Assembly (NCBI GenBank): GCA_039105265.1
Contig: JAPFFF010000048.1
Span: 1,054,001-1,118,000, forward strand
Reading direction: 5' to 3'
Length of the DNA: 64,000 nucleotides
Source of the DNA: Tritrichomonas musculus
Taxonomy: Eukaryota > Parabasalia > Tritrichomonadida > Tritrichomonadidae
Shown: in pieces, positions 10,104 to 21,296 of the stretch
Layout of the letters: each line of letters opens with the position of its first letter
How positions within the stretch are numbered: the stretch's first letter is position 1
The notes under the pieces: model-generated
The model's input: the letters and a program-made list of their open reading frames with translations, nothing else
The model's database searches: none
Told to the model about the DNA's origin: nothing
Program-made: the position numbers and the translations under genes

Positions 10104-10848
10104 AGGGAGCAGTCTCATTTTGAATTTTGATAAATTTTTCACAATTTTTGATTAGGAAATAAATTGAATTTTTTTCAATCAATAAAATAGATATATAAAT
10201 ATTTCTTATATTATTAGTTTTCATAAACATCAGAGAATATATATATAAAAACAAATCATAGAATTCATTAGACATGATGAATATTCTCTTAATTTTTTGA
10301 CACCAGTAATTTTGAATATTTTTTTTTTAAAAGCATCTCAATGAAAAATCAATAATTTACTTAAAAGCTTTCTCAACTTTTTTTATCGATATTTATATTA
10401 TATATAAATATAATATAGAAATATAAAAACTTATCATACATTTAAGGTAAATAGAACGAATTACATCGTAATTAAGGGTTTTTATGGTATGATTTTTTTG
10501 ATTTATGCAAATTGCATCATAGAGATAACTAAAAGTAATACAGTTTAAATACCTTTGTAGATGATCATTTTATAAGTTGAGAAAATGTTTAATCATTTTA
10601 TTGTTTATTTAAAAAGATATGTCTAAAATAATAATCATCAAAATTATGATGCCAAAAAATTAAATGAATATTCATCATGTCTAATGAATTCTATGATTTG
10701 TTTTTATATATATATTCTCTGATGTTTATGAAAACTAATAATATATGAAATATTTATATATCTATTTTATTGATTGAAAAAAATTCAATTTATTTCCAAA
10801 TCAAAAATTGTGAAAAATTTATCAAAATTCAAAATGAGACTGCTCCCT
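10104..10848. mobile_element. Long-TIR non-autonomous DNA transposon, 745 bp
   Basis: Two arms of about 196 bp (10104-10299 and 10653-10848) are nearly identical inverted copies with only scattered mismatches. The outer ends read AGGGAGCAGTCTCATTTTG inward from both sides. TA flanks the ends (10102-10103 and 10849-10850). The centre of about 350 bp has no coding capacity. Long near-perfect arms, TA target duplication and no ORF fit a fold-back or MITE-type element dependent on another transposase. The close match of the arms suggests recent insertion or arm homogenisation. Confidence 0.85.
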
Positions 10849-10910
10849 TAATTGAATTCATCTGACCATTTATTTAAATAAAAATTTTTTTGAAAGAATT
10901 CAATTTTTTT

Positions 10911-12836
10911 ATGCAGCATACTTTTCAGCTGATATTAAAGGCGAAAACCTTCACCATTCCAACAATTTTTAAACATTCCGTAGATATTTCCCCAGATATT
11001 TATAATTATATGATCTTTAATTCAGATCATTCTTATCACGATAAATCAAATGTCAGTGAAGAAGTATTTCAGTCTTTTTTAAATTATCTTATCAATGATG
11101 AAGAGCCTGATATCAATTTAGACAACGTTAACCAATACTATGAAATTAGTCAAGAATTTAATCTCCTCCAAGAAATAATTTCAGCCAAGATTCACTCCTT
11201 TGGCGAATATTTCGTGAATATAAACGGTCTTATGCAAAAAAATACAGATTTATCAAAATACGAAGAATCGATTGCAATTAATCTTGATGACTACATTGAA
11301 AAGTACGGAAGTTCTTTGATGCAATCGCCAATTCAATCCCTATACAACATCTTTAGCCATCCAAAAAGAAATCTAAACGATCACAATCGTGCATACAATG
11401 TAATCACGCAATATTTTAATGAAACTAAAAATTCAAGCATTTTCGTTCTCCTCGACACTCTCGATGGGAGCAAACTGACAAAGAGCAACCTTTCCGAGGC
11501 TTTGACATTAAGACATGAATGTATGAATCACATGCCAAACGTTGACTTTGAGTTTGTATCAAGAGTCATTTCAAAAGAGGAAGAATTAGAATCAAAATTT
11601 ACAACTTTTTCAAGCGAATTTTCAAGTTTTAAAGAAAAAGTTGAAGAAGACATGAAAAGGATGAAAAAAGAGCATGATGATGAAATCCAAAGAATGAAAA
11701 ACAATTATAATGTGCAAATCCAAAATTTATAGAATATGTTAAATATGACAAATCAAAATTATGAAAAAGAAATAAATGCCTTCGAAAAACAAATCTCTGA
11801 AAATGACAAAAAACACGAGAAAGAAATAAGTGACCTCAAAAAACAAATATCTGAAAATGACAAAAAATGTGATAATTTGTTGCAAGTTGTAAATAATAAT
11901 CCAGAAAGTTTTTCTGTGGAACCAAGTCTTCAAAATCAAGGCATTTTGGAAAGGTTGAAAAGTAGAGAGAAGAACCACTTTGATCGTTTATTTATTGCAT
12001 CGCAATCATCATGCGACATTTATAATTTATTGGATCCAAATACAAATGATGCATTTTGCACAAGCTCCAGTGAAGGTTTTTATATTGAATTTGAACTTGA
12101 ACAAGAAGTTTCAATCACAGGAGTAAAAATATTTTCTTCATATAAGTACTTCCCAAAATCTTTTGATATTGGAATTGAAGGCATGAAAATGGTATCTGTT
12201 GAGAATGCTGAGGATTTGAATGGGAAAGACAAAGAAATGACAATCAACTTCAGACAGGTTAGTGGGAAAAAAATTCGATTTACACAAACAGTACCTAACT
12301 GGGATAAAGGTACTAATTACATCCTAATTAAAAGAATTGAAATTCTATCAAATGAAAAAAAATATGCGGGAGGAGTTTTTTCAACTCTTATTAAATCAAG
12401 TTTAGGCAGAGATCCTCATATAATCCCAGTATTCATCACATCTGATGGATATGGTTTCAATACTTTTTATTCAGAAAAAATTACTGGAAACACAAGTACT
12501 TTAAATGAAGAAAATGCTTGGTTTCAAATCGAACTAACTCAAGGATTTGCAATATTAAATGGATTTTTATTACACAGAGGAGATCCATGGGTAATCAGAA
12601 GCTTCAAAATAATTTGCACAGATGATATTCGAAGGCCGATTGATAGTTGGTTAACTTTATTCGAAATTAATGAAAAAAAAGAAGGAGAACATCGAATGAA
12701 TGAAATATATTTATTTGATAGACCAAGCCCAATTTTGCGAATTATTCGATTAATACAAACAGGACCAAACTGGTGTAATAACCATTTTTTGAAATTTTTT
12801 CATTTTGATTTCTTTGGTGTATATTTCAACTATTAA
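10911..12836 (+). pseudogene. BTB-like / coiled-coil / F5/8-type C protein split by one in-frame TAG
   Basis: Starts at the first ATG (10911). Residues 1 to about 200 are a degenerate BTB-like head and helical region, and the next 70 or so a charged coiled coil. A TAG at 11730-11732 ends the frame. The same frame reopens at once (EYE/EKEINAFEKQISENDKK coiled coil) and continues to a TAA at 12834-12836. The second half carries two discoidin-like (F5/8 type C) modules, with FYIEFELEQEVSITGVKIFS, then WFQIELTQGFAILNGFLLHR and IIRLIQTGPNW. This order, BTB head, coil, F5/8-like tail, is a large trichomonad family of unknown function. Because only one base separates it from a single ORF of 641 codons, it is a young nonsense allele, a readthrough gene or an assembly error. 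Confidence 0.75.
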
Positions 12837-12940
12837 AATTCTATTCAAAATGGTGCAATCTCTCAAATTTTAAACAAATTACATTTGAATTTTTGAATAT
12901 GTATCAAATACATATTTATTCAAATTATATTTTAGAAAAT

Positions 12941-14252
12941 ATGAGCAGCCAAGGTATTAATTCAAAAAAATGCAAAAAGCACTAATATTTAGATGAGAAC
13001 AGAATAAAAATTACGTTCTCGATGTTTTTATTCTTCAAAAAATGATTGGTTCAGGCTGGTTGGGGAAAGTTTCCAACTTAAAGACAAGAAAAATAAACAG
13101 GGGAAATAGTTGTAGCTAAAATTTCTATCAACAAAATTGAACGCAATTCGAATTGCGTTCTTTCATAATTATATCATCCTTAAATTCTTAAATTCAGATT
13201 TTACAATCTTTTTGACTTCAATAATGCTAAAGAAACTGAAGCCAGTGATTATCACAGAATTTGCTTCAAACGCTTAATTAATATAGATTCTTCGTTAAAA
13301 AGTGATATGACGCAAAAACTCCTAATTATGTATGGTATTGCATCCGAGATGTCATATTTACACTTACACAACATTATTCATCGGGATCATTAACCAGATA
13401 ATGTTCTCCTTGATGAATATTTGTTTCCAAAAGTTGCTTATTTTGGATTCTCAAAAGTGAGTCACAAAAACGAACAATCAATGATGATGAAATCGATGTT
13501 TGAAGTTAAAGGGACACCAGTTTATATGTCGCTCGAAATTTGGTCTAAAGCAGAATACACGAAAAAAGGTGATGTTTTTGCATTTGGCATTATTGTTTAT
13601 GAACTTATGACGAATCTAAAACCATTCGACAACGTAAACTTTTACTTACTCCCAGTGATAGTAACTAAAGGAGAAGCATTCAAATTGTGGTTATATGCTC
13701 TTCAAAGGTGATGGGGTTCCTGTTGACAAAACAGAAGCATCGAAATATTATAAAAATGCGGCAGACAAAGGTGATGTATCTTCGATGAATAAATATACAG
13801 CAATTATTTTCAATGGTGATGGAGTTCCTGCAAACAAAGAAGAAGGACTCAAATATTTTCATATAGCAGCAGAGAAAGGTGATGTTGATGCAATGTGCAA
13901 ATATGGTGAAATATTACTCAGATGAGAAGTAATTCTACAGAAAGAAGAAGAAGGCATAAAATATATTAAACTTTCATCAGAAAAAGGAAGTGCGAGAGGC
14001 ATGTATTTATATGGATGTCTTCTAGAAGAAGCTAAATATGTTAAACAAGACAAAGAAAAGTCGATCCAATATTTCATCAAATCGTTGAATGTAGGGAATT
14101 CGGAAGCAATTCGCCATTACAACAAAATCTCAGATGAAGATGAAAAGAATTACAAATATGAAGAAGACAATCCTCCACAAAAAAGAGTAATTAAAAGACG
14201 ACGAAGTTTCAGCTTCATTTCCAAAGAGAAGTCATCATTGTTTTTGAATTAG
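12941..14252 (+). pseudogene. Decayed TKL-like kinase with Sel1 repeats
   Basis: Probable original ATG at 12941. Several frames together give a kinase: a glycine-loop relic (KMIGSGWLGKVS, about 13043), MYGIASEMSYLHLHNIIHRDH then a stop, PDNVLLDEYLFPKVAYFGFS (DFG altered to YFG), an activation segment GTPVYMSLEIW, and GDVFAFGIIVYELM. After a frameshift near 13690 come at least three Sel1-type repeats (GDGVPVDKTEASKYYKNAADKGD and similar), interrupted by a TGA at about 13923. The basic C-terminus (VIKRRRSFSF) ends at 14252. Architecture matches the intact kinase-Sel1 gene at 38993. Multiple stops and frameshifts make it non-functional. Confidence 0.85.
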
Positions 14253-15716
14253 GATTATAATAATGCATGAAATTTTGATAAAATAATGAAATTAAAAATA
14301 ATCAAGATGATTTATCTCATAAATTTCATTTTTTAATCATAAAAATTGAATTATTTATTCTATATATTAGTTATATTATCATTGAAATATTATTTAATAG
14401 AAACAATTTATTTTAAATGAGAAAATAAGTGAAATATATATAGGAATTTTAAAGAATAATGAAATCCATTTTTTGAGCAAATCAATAGTAATTCTGATGA
14501 TTATAATCCTATTTCTGAGAATAATGTTAGGAATCAGTTGATTAGAGTTTAAATTAAAAGAAATCAAGAATGTGCTAAATTATTAGCTTTAAAATGTTGA
14601 AAAATATTAGACAAAGTATATATTCCAACAAAATCAAAAAATAATATCAATTAGTCAATACTTTGTTATTTATATCAAAATATTACCGCTTTTTTCATCC
14701 ATATAATAGAATTTCACTGATATAAACAAAAATTAAGGTAAGCAATTAGCAATTAATTTTCCAAACCTTTTATAATCTCAATTTTTACTCTACTATTTTT
14801 TAAAATATGGTAATATTCTGTATATAATACTGAAGATATTTTGTTTTATGACCAATAATTCATTCTAACTAAGTATTTTAGACTGAAAAATGAAATAATT
14901 GGGGATGAAATACCAAATTTATGAATTATTTTAAAAAAATATGATTATGTGTTTGTATAAATACAAAATTAAAATAAATACTATTAATATAGCTCTAATT
15001 ATTTAAATGGTATATAATATTTAGAAAAAAAATTTAATTTTATTAATATTTTTATTACTATAGATATATGAAATACCAAATTCAGTATATTGATAATAAA
15101 ATAACCTAGTATTAGCTCAAAATTTCAAAATTATATTTTTAACGCACTCAGAAAAATTGAGAATATTTTAACAATCTTTAATTTATAAATATAGCTGGGA
15201 TGGTGAAAAAAATTTTAATAATATTAGATATTATTAATAGATATGATATATTGAATTTAAATATTTAATATTAAGCATATTCATCATTAAATAGTTTATT
15301 TGAGTTACCATTAACGAATAAATTTGAGAGTTGTCCTCAGAAAGTTAGATATTTATTCAGAATAAATATTTAACAAAAAGTTTGAAATTAAACAATTCAA
15401 TTTGTTTAGAAAAAAAACTATCATTATCTTTTAATTTAAATTATTAAATTCAAAAAATGAAAAAAATTAAAAAGAATAAACATATTTTAAATATTGTTTT
15501 TTCTTCAAATATAAATTTTACGGCATATCTGAAACTTATTTTTGCATCAAATGTATTTATCATACAAAACTATCGCACATTACTAGCTCAAATAACGATT
15601 TCAACCTTAGAATCAAATCTTTAAGACATCTATATTGCAATTATCAGGTCGGAAATATTAATCCTTATATTTAAAAAAAATATAGTAAACCTTAAATTTA
15701 AGTAAATAAATCTTAT
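14253..15716. other. AT-rich intergenic DNA with one faint coding relic
   Basis: Almost entirely stop-rich AT DNA. A plus-strand frame around 14470-14640 has protein-like composition (NSNSDDYNPISENNVRNQLI, then IKRNQECAKLLALK) with two internal stops. It may be a gene relic but could not be identified. Confidence 0.45.
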
Positions 15717-16688
15717 TTATTGGTTGTCATAATAAACTGAATATGCTTTTCGGGAAATTCCACACTGATCTAAATAACGGCCCATTCTGATGAATCCACC
15801 TTCTCCCCATTCAGCTCCCCATGAGTTTCGAACAATCCAGTATTTTATGCCGTTTTCCTCGCCATATCCAACGCAGCAGACGCCGTGATTAATGCCATCT
15901 GGATTGCAATTTTCAGGTCGGTCATATATTCCAGAGTTATACTCCATGAAACCACTACCGGATGCATCTATACCAACTGTTGTTGGTCCATAATGTGCAA
16001 CATGTGCAAGCAAATCGTCTTCATCTAATGGTGTTGGTTGAACATATCCACGAATTCCACCAACTGCTGTTGTAGAATCATATTTGCAAAATTCATCTTT
16101 TGCTGTATATGGATAATCTGAGGCAAGATTGAATTGGCCATTTTGATTTTCTATTATATATGTGTATGCAGTATCTCGAGTACCACCAGCACATCCATCG
16201 CATGTTGTAACACAATCAACTAAATTTTGTTCAGAAAACTTTAAGAGCTCACCTTTGTTTATAAACCAGCATCCTTCAGCGCCAGCGATTGCTCCAAATG
16301 CCCAACATGAGCCACATGATCCTTGATCAACAATTTCATTAACAGCTCCAGATTCTCTCCAGTCCAATTGCTCTGGTGGTGTTGGCCAATTCTTCTTTGA
16401 TTGGCTCTTAGGAATATTTTTGGTAGAAAATGCATTCATTTCTCCTAGCATCGTTTTATATTCTGCTGGTGTATATGCAGAGAATTTGTTAAGTGAAACT
16501 TTGTAGTGATAATTGCCTCTGTTGTGTTCTTGAACAAATCTAGAATTTGCTAAATAAATTCCAAGGCGAAAATGATACTCATCGCCAGTATAGAATTGAT
16601 TGTTAGTTCTCATCCAGTTGAGAAAAGATTTTTCTTGAAAAGTCTCAACTAAAGCAGCCGATGTTAAAGCTAAAAAGCAAGATAACAT
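15717..16688 (-). CDS. Cathepsin L-like papain-family cysteine protease (C1), 323 aa
   Basis: The ATG is at 16688 and a TAA at 15717-15719 overlaps an AATAAATAAG context like the trichomonad UAAA polyadenylation signal. Residues 1-13 form a short signal peptide. Residues 14-100 are an I29-type inhibitory propeptide (FLNWMRTNNQFY, then HYKVSLNKFSAYT). The mature protease starts near LDWRESGAV. The active site is complete: oxyanion Gln122, nucleophile Cys128 in GSCGSCWAF, His268 in GINHGV and Asn288 in VRNSWG. Conserved disulfide cysteines and the GCAGG motif are present. Length is normal for cathepsin L. Secreted and lysosomal relatives in trichomonads degrade host protein and mucosal substrates. 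It has no related neighbours. Confidence 0.95.
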   Translation of the reverse strand: MLSCFLALTSAALVETFQEKSFLNWMRTNNQFYTGDEYHFRLGIYLANSRFVQEHNRGNYHYKVSLNKFSAYTPAEYKTMLGEMNAFSTKNIPKSQSKKNWPTPPEQLDWRESGAVNEIVDQGSCGSCWAFGAIAGAEGCWFINKGELLKFSEQNLVDCVTTCDGCAGGTRDTAYTYIIENQNGQFNLASDYPYTAKDEFCKYDSTTAVGGIRGYVQPTPLDEDDLLAHVAHYGPTTVGIDASGSGFMEYNSGIYDRPENCNPDGINHGVCCVGYGEENGIKYWIVRNSWGAEWGEGGFIRMGRYLDQCGISRKAYSVYYDNQ

Positions 16689-17174
16689 TTTGTAAATTTC
16701 GATAAAAAATTGAGTAAAAAGTTTTGAAAATTATTCAATTTTTCATAGTTTTTAAACTTTTTAAGAAGCTACTTTTTTCAATCAAAAATTGAAATATTAT
16801 ATCAAAAAATATGTTTTAATGATATCTTGGCAATATAACATTAATTCACCAAAATATCAATAAATAAAAATAAATTTCTGTAATTTATATTGAAAAAGAT
16901 TTTTTGAATATAGAACTTTTGAATTCATTCGTTAACTCCAATTTATTGAAAATAATTTTTTCTTACAAATTTATTTTTTTAATTTTACAAATTTTTCTTG
17001 ATAAAATATTAACATTTATTAAACAATCTTATAAATTTAATCATTAGTATATATATATATAATAATTATTCAATAAATATCCAAAGTAAATTCATATATA
17101 TGCTTATTTGAATGCAAAAAATTAATGAAAAAAATCAATTGAACAACAGTATGAAATTGTGTTAGATGAAAATA
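16689..17174. other. AT-rich intergenic DNA upstream of the cysteine protease
   Basis: Contains the presumed promoter of the minus-strand protease. CTCAATTTTTT lies about 25 bp before its ATG but does not match the TCAYTW initiator well. No coding sequence or repeats were supported. Confidence 0.45.
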
Positions 17175-17942
17175 GGCTTGTTAAGTCTCGATTTTCGATA
17201 ATTGATCCATTTTTCTGATATCAATATCAAATCAAAGATTTTATCTCTGATATCAATAATGAATAAAAATAAAAGATCGATTATCAATATTGAAATTTGT
17301 GGACAATCGTTTTTTTTTTTCTACACAGCTTTTTGAATCACTCAGGGAAAGGGAAAACTGCAATCTTAAGGTGAAATTTGACTTACTCTGTTAAGAAAAT
17401 TAACCAAAATAATCGTAAATTTAAATTTTTCCGAAAAATTATAACTATTTACTTTTTTTGATATTAATTTTTATATTTTTACATAATTTTTCAGGAATAT
17501 GCACACCAGTAATCACCATGAGGCTGCGCGGAGCCGAATCGGGCTCCTTTTATATAAAAAAAAAGTATTCAAAAAGTTAAAAAGTTTTCAAAAAGTGGAA
17601 TAAAAAATACGATTACCCGAAAATATTTTAACGTATCAAAATTTTTAAACTTTTTCACTGATTACTTCTTGATACGTTAAAATATTTTAAAAGCTGATTA
17701 TTTTACATAATAAGTTAGAATATATTTATTTTATGCCATTAAAATACTATTTTTAATGCTTTTTTCAGGTATTAATTTCGATTAATCAAGATTCGATATC
17801 AAATGAATATTTTTTTTGTATCACATTTCATACTTGATAATCGAATTCATCAAGTAAAAATTACAATCGATAACATTTTAATATCCATTATCTGAGTTAA
17901 AAAAAGTGCCAAACCTGATAATTGAAATCAGAATAACAAGCC
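17175..17942. mobile_element. Putative 768-bp TIR element with nested hairpins
   Basis: Ends GGCTTGTTA (17175) and TAACAAGCC (ending 17942) are inverted and flanked by TA (17173-17174 and 17943-17944); beyond about 9 bp the TIR similarity is imperfect. The interior includes a perfect hairpin, AAAATATTTTAACGTATCAA near 17620-17639 against its complement near 17672-17691. It also has a small GC hairpin at about 17522-17548 (GGAGCC-loop-GGCTCC) followed by a T-run. The right 110 bp recurs near 7840-7957, which supports a dispersed family. No ORF is present. Confidence 0.55.
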
Positions 17943-18122
17943 TAAAAAAATGAGGTAGTGAATAACGCATTTTACAGTTATTTTTGTTAATATTTTAAAT
18001 GCAATTATAAAGAGAAATAGAAGAACCGTAATTTCAACCATAAACATAATTTGTTTTGTTTAAAAGAATACTTTTTTAAAAAAATACAAAAACAATATTA
18101 AAATAATTATATTTTTATTTAA

Positions 18123-21100
18123 TTAACATATTTGACAACATTTTGAATTTATTTTTACTTCATTACCAACACTTTGATTTTCATTGCCATTTCTCGTCTC
18201 TTCTGCTTCAGTATGATGCACTTTTGGGTTTTGTAATTTAACAGCTTCATTTTCCTTACTTTTCTCTTTAGTGAAGTCACTGAGTTTAGCCTTGTTCTCT
18301 TGTGAATAAAATCTATTTTTTGATTTTTCAATGAATTGGACGTACTTTATGAAGAAGTCCTTGTCCACTTTTTCAGTGATGAAACCGTTATCTGTTTTCA
18401 AAATATGAACAATGTCCTCGAAAGTTGGTCTTTCTTCAGGATTCTCCTGCCAGCAAATTTCAATAAGATTCTTATAACAACTTGGCATCTGAATTTTGAT
18501 CTTTGGACGATTCGACTTTTTGATAACTTCTTCAAAAAGTGAATTCAAATTCTTGACATTTTCAAACGGAATTTCGTTGGTCAAAATTTCATAGACAATC
18601 AAAGAAAATGAATAAACTTCACTCGACTTTGAATAGTCTTTTGAATTTAGAACTTCCGGGGATGAATAATATTGATCAACTCTGCTTCCTTCAGTTGGCT
18701 GAAAAATCATGCTTTCAAGCATTTTCTTTTTCAGTGAAGTGAAGCCGAAATCGCCGATTTTTGGAAACAAACAATTGTCCAAATAAATGCTGCTCGGATT
18801 CAGGTTTCGATGAAGAATACCACACGAATGGAGATAGGCCATTCCTGCAGCAATTCCATAAATAATGATGAGCTTCTTCGTTTCATTGAATTCAGAAAAG
18901 TGCCTCCCTTTTCGCTCGCTTTCGATGAGAGATGACAGACGTCCATTCGACGCTAGCTCACTAACAATGACTGGCCTTCTTTTACAGTGGAAATCGAAAG
19001 GACAGCATCCAAAGAGCTTCAAAAACGATGGATGATTCAGTTGTGAAGTGATTGTCACTTCACTTTTAAGATTCAATATTTCATCTTGATTCAATTTTTC
19101 AATTTGCACTCTAGAGCATGAAGCAGAGCAGAAAGTCCCAGTTTCTTTACATTTCACTTGGTATGTCTTGTAGCAGCTGTCTTGACTCACTAAACTCTGC
19201 TTTTCAAAAAATGACAAATCCAAAAATTCCACTTTTTCAATAGCTTCAATTGAATCAACTTTTTCAAAAAGTTTTGAATCAATTGAAACCTTCCTAAATT
19301 GCTTCGATGTTGCTCTCTTGTTCTTATCTTCAATGTGGTCAATGAAGCAGTGAAACTCATCCTGATTGACCATTTTGGCAATGAAATCTTTGTTCGCTCT
19401 GATGCTTTCAACGATGTCATTGAAAGACGGCCTTTGCTGCGGATTCTGACACCAGCAGCTCTCAATGAGCACTCGGTAGCAGTCTGGAACACTTGGTTTA
19501 ATTTCAGGACGGTTGCCTGACAAAACCGTTTTTAGCAATTGAATTTCATTGAGGCCCTGAAAAGGGACTTCTTGAGTCACAATTTCGTACACAATGAGCG
19601 CGAAGGCGTAGACGTCTGCTGCTTGAGAATATTTCTCATCTGTCAGAATTTCTGGTGCCATGTAGGCAGGGGTACCAATCAGCATTGAATTTTTTGTGAT
19701 CTTTTGAGTTTTAAGGTCAATTGACAAGGCGAAATCGCAGATTTTTGGGAAGAAGAAATCATCGAGCAGAATGTTTGACGGTTGGAGATTTCTGTGGAGA
19801 ACGTTAAGAGAATGTAAACACGACATTCCAAGCGCAATTCCATAGATGACGATCAGCTTTTTTGTATCGTTCCATTTCGGACAAGTCAAACCGTTTCTCT
19901 CCAGTTTCAGGACAGTCTCCAAGGAGCCGTTACGAGCAAATTCGGTGAAAATCATTGGCTTTGGCTTGCTTTTGAAGTTACAGCTGCTATAACCGATGAA
20001 TTTGACCATCAATGGTGAATTCAATTTTGAGAGTAAGTTCACTTCATTTGTGAAATTGTTGACTTGGACGTCTGTCATTGCTGACAGGTCATTGTGGGCA
20101 ATTTTGGCCGCACATGCCAAGCCAGTCTGTTTTTCAATAACTTTGTAAACCTTACAAAAAGTTACATCCTCAATTTTGGCATTTTTTTCAAATTGAGACA
20201 AATTCAACTCTTTCAATCTAATTGTGAGCTTCTTTGTGTCACTTTTTACTTGATTACCTAAATTGAGGTGAACTCTGTCCGCCTTTCCGAATATCAAACT
20301 CTCGTTCTCGCCGATTGCCTCTAGGAAGCTCATGAACTCGTCCTCGTCCACTTTTTGACCGACGAGATTTTTGTCCGTTTTCAATTTGTAACAAATCTCA
20401 TCGAAAGTCGGCCTGATCTTTTCCTCGGCGGACGTGCAGCACTCGATTAGATTGAGGTAACTTTTTGGCACTTTTTTGGCACTTTTTGTCAGTTTGAATG
20501 GATTTGTCGGTTTTTCAAGAGTGATCATTTCATATACAATCAATGAGAACGAGTAAACGTCCCCAGATTTCAGTGAGTTTTGCTTTTCAATTGGCTCGCT
20601 TTCAATTTCTGAAGACGATTTAAAATTACCAACTTTTGGGAAAAAGTCGTTAGTAAGATAAACGTTCGCCGGATTAAGATCTTGATGAACTATGTTAAGG
20701 GAATGGAGATATGACATGCAGGAGGCAATTCCGTATATAACAATGAACTTTTTAGTATCGTTCCATTTTGGGGAAACAGTGGATTTTTTATCTGATTCAA
20801 TAATTGTGGTTAAGGTACCATTTGAAGGGTATTCAAAGATAAGGGTTGGATTGGGCTTGTTTGTAATATCGTTTAAATTGTATCCAATAAATTTAAGAAT
20901 CAAAGGAGATTTTAGCTTTGTATTTATTTTAATTTGGTGAGAAAAATCGGTGATTTCTTTTTCGGTAACTTTTCGTAAACTATTATTTAACATAACTGCA
21001 AAAAAAATGTCATTGGTTTGCTTGTCTGTGATTATTAATTCTATTTCATATGGATTTTCAGATATTTTCTTTTTTAGCTGATAGTTTTCAATTTTTATAG

Positions 21101-21296
21101 GTTGAATATCAATATTAAATTGACTGTAAAACTCTACATCATCTGAACTCTCTTCGTCAGAGAACCCACCATCTAAATGAAGGAAATCACCTTCTTCTAA
21201 ATTTTGTATACCCTTAATAACTTTTTCAACTAATACTGATACGTTTTTATTACTTGAACGAAAATTTTTGGCTTGCTTTTTTGCTCCATGTTTCAT
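18123..21296 (-). CDS. Protein with three tandem TKL-like pseudokinase domains, 1057 aa
   Basis: ATG at 21296, TAA at 18123. An acidic N-terminus (residues 30-60, GGFSDEESSDD) leads into three kinase folds of about 250 residues, each followed by a family linker (KVDEDEFMSFLEAI, MVNQDEFHCFIDHI, KVDKDFFIKYVQFI). Domain 1 (about 72-308) lacks the beta-3 Lys, keeps Asp in HQD (204-206) but has GNF instead of DFG (223-225). Domain 2 (about 372-635) keeps Lys398 but has HRN (501-503) and DFA (521-523). Domain 3 (about 690-967) has HRN (829-831), normal DFG (849-851) and no Lys in CSASC. All glycine loops are degraded. No domain holds the full catalytic set, so a scaffold or allosteric role is inferred. 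The C-terminus is polar and ends CCQIC, a possible lipidation site. Confidence 0.88.
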   Translation of the reverse strand: MKHGAKKQAKNFRSSNKNVSVLVEKVIKGIQNLEEGDFLHLDGGFSDEESSDDVEFYSQFNIDIQPIKIENYQLKKKISENPYEIELIITDKQTNDIFFAVMLNNSLRKVTEKEITDFSHQIKINTKLKSPLILKFIGYNLNDITNKPNPTLIFEYPSNGTLTTIIESDKKSTVSPKWNDTKKFIVIYGIASCMSYLHSLNIVHQDLNPANVYLTNDFFPKVGNFKSSSEIESEPIEKQNSLKSGDVYSFSLIVYEMITLEKPTNPFKLTKSAKKVPKSYLNLIECCTSAEEKIRPTFDEICYKLKTDKNLVGQKVDEDEFMSFLEAIGENESLIFGKADRVHLNLGNQVKSDTKKLTIRLKELNLSQFEKNAKIEDVTFCKVYKVIEKQTGLACAAKIAHNDLSAMTDVQVNNFTNEVNLLSKLNSPLMVKFIGYSSCNFKSKPKPMIFTEFARNGSLETVLKLERNGLTCPKWNDTKKLIVIYGIALGMSCLHSLNVLHRNLQPSNILLDDFFFPKICDFALSIDLKTQKITKNSMLIGTPAYMAPEILTDEKYSQAADVYAFALIVYEIVTQEVPFQGLNEIQLLKTVLSGNRPEIKPSVPDCYRVLIESCWCQNPQQRPSFNDIVESIRANKDFIAKMVNQDEFHCFIDHIEDKNKRATSKQFRKVSIDSKLFEKVDSIEAIEKVEFLDLSFFEKQSLVSQDSCYKTYQVKCKETGTFCSASCSRVQIEKLNQDEILNLKSEVTITSQLNHPSFLKLFGCCPFDFHCKRRPVIVSELASNGRLSSLIESERKGRHFSEFNETKKLIIIYGIAAGMAYLHSCGILHRNLNPSSIYLDNCLFPKIGDFGFTSLKKKMLESMIFQPTEGSRVDQYYSSPEVLNSKDYSKSSEVYSFSLIVYEILTNEIPFENVKNLNSLFEEVIKKSNRPKIKIQMPSCYKNLIEICWQENPEERPTFEDIVHILKTDNGFITEKVDKDFFIKYVQFIEKSKNRFYSQENKAKLSDFTKEKSKENEAVKLQNPKVHHTEAEETRNGNENQSVGNEVKINSKCCQIC

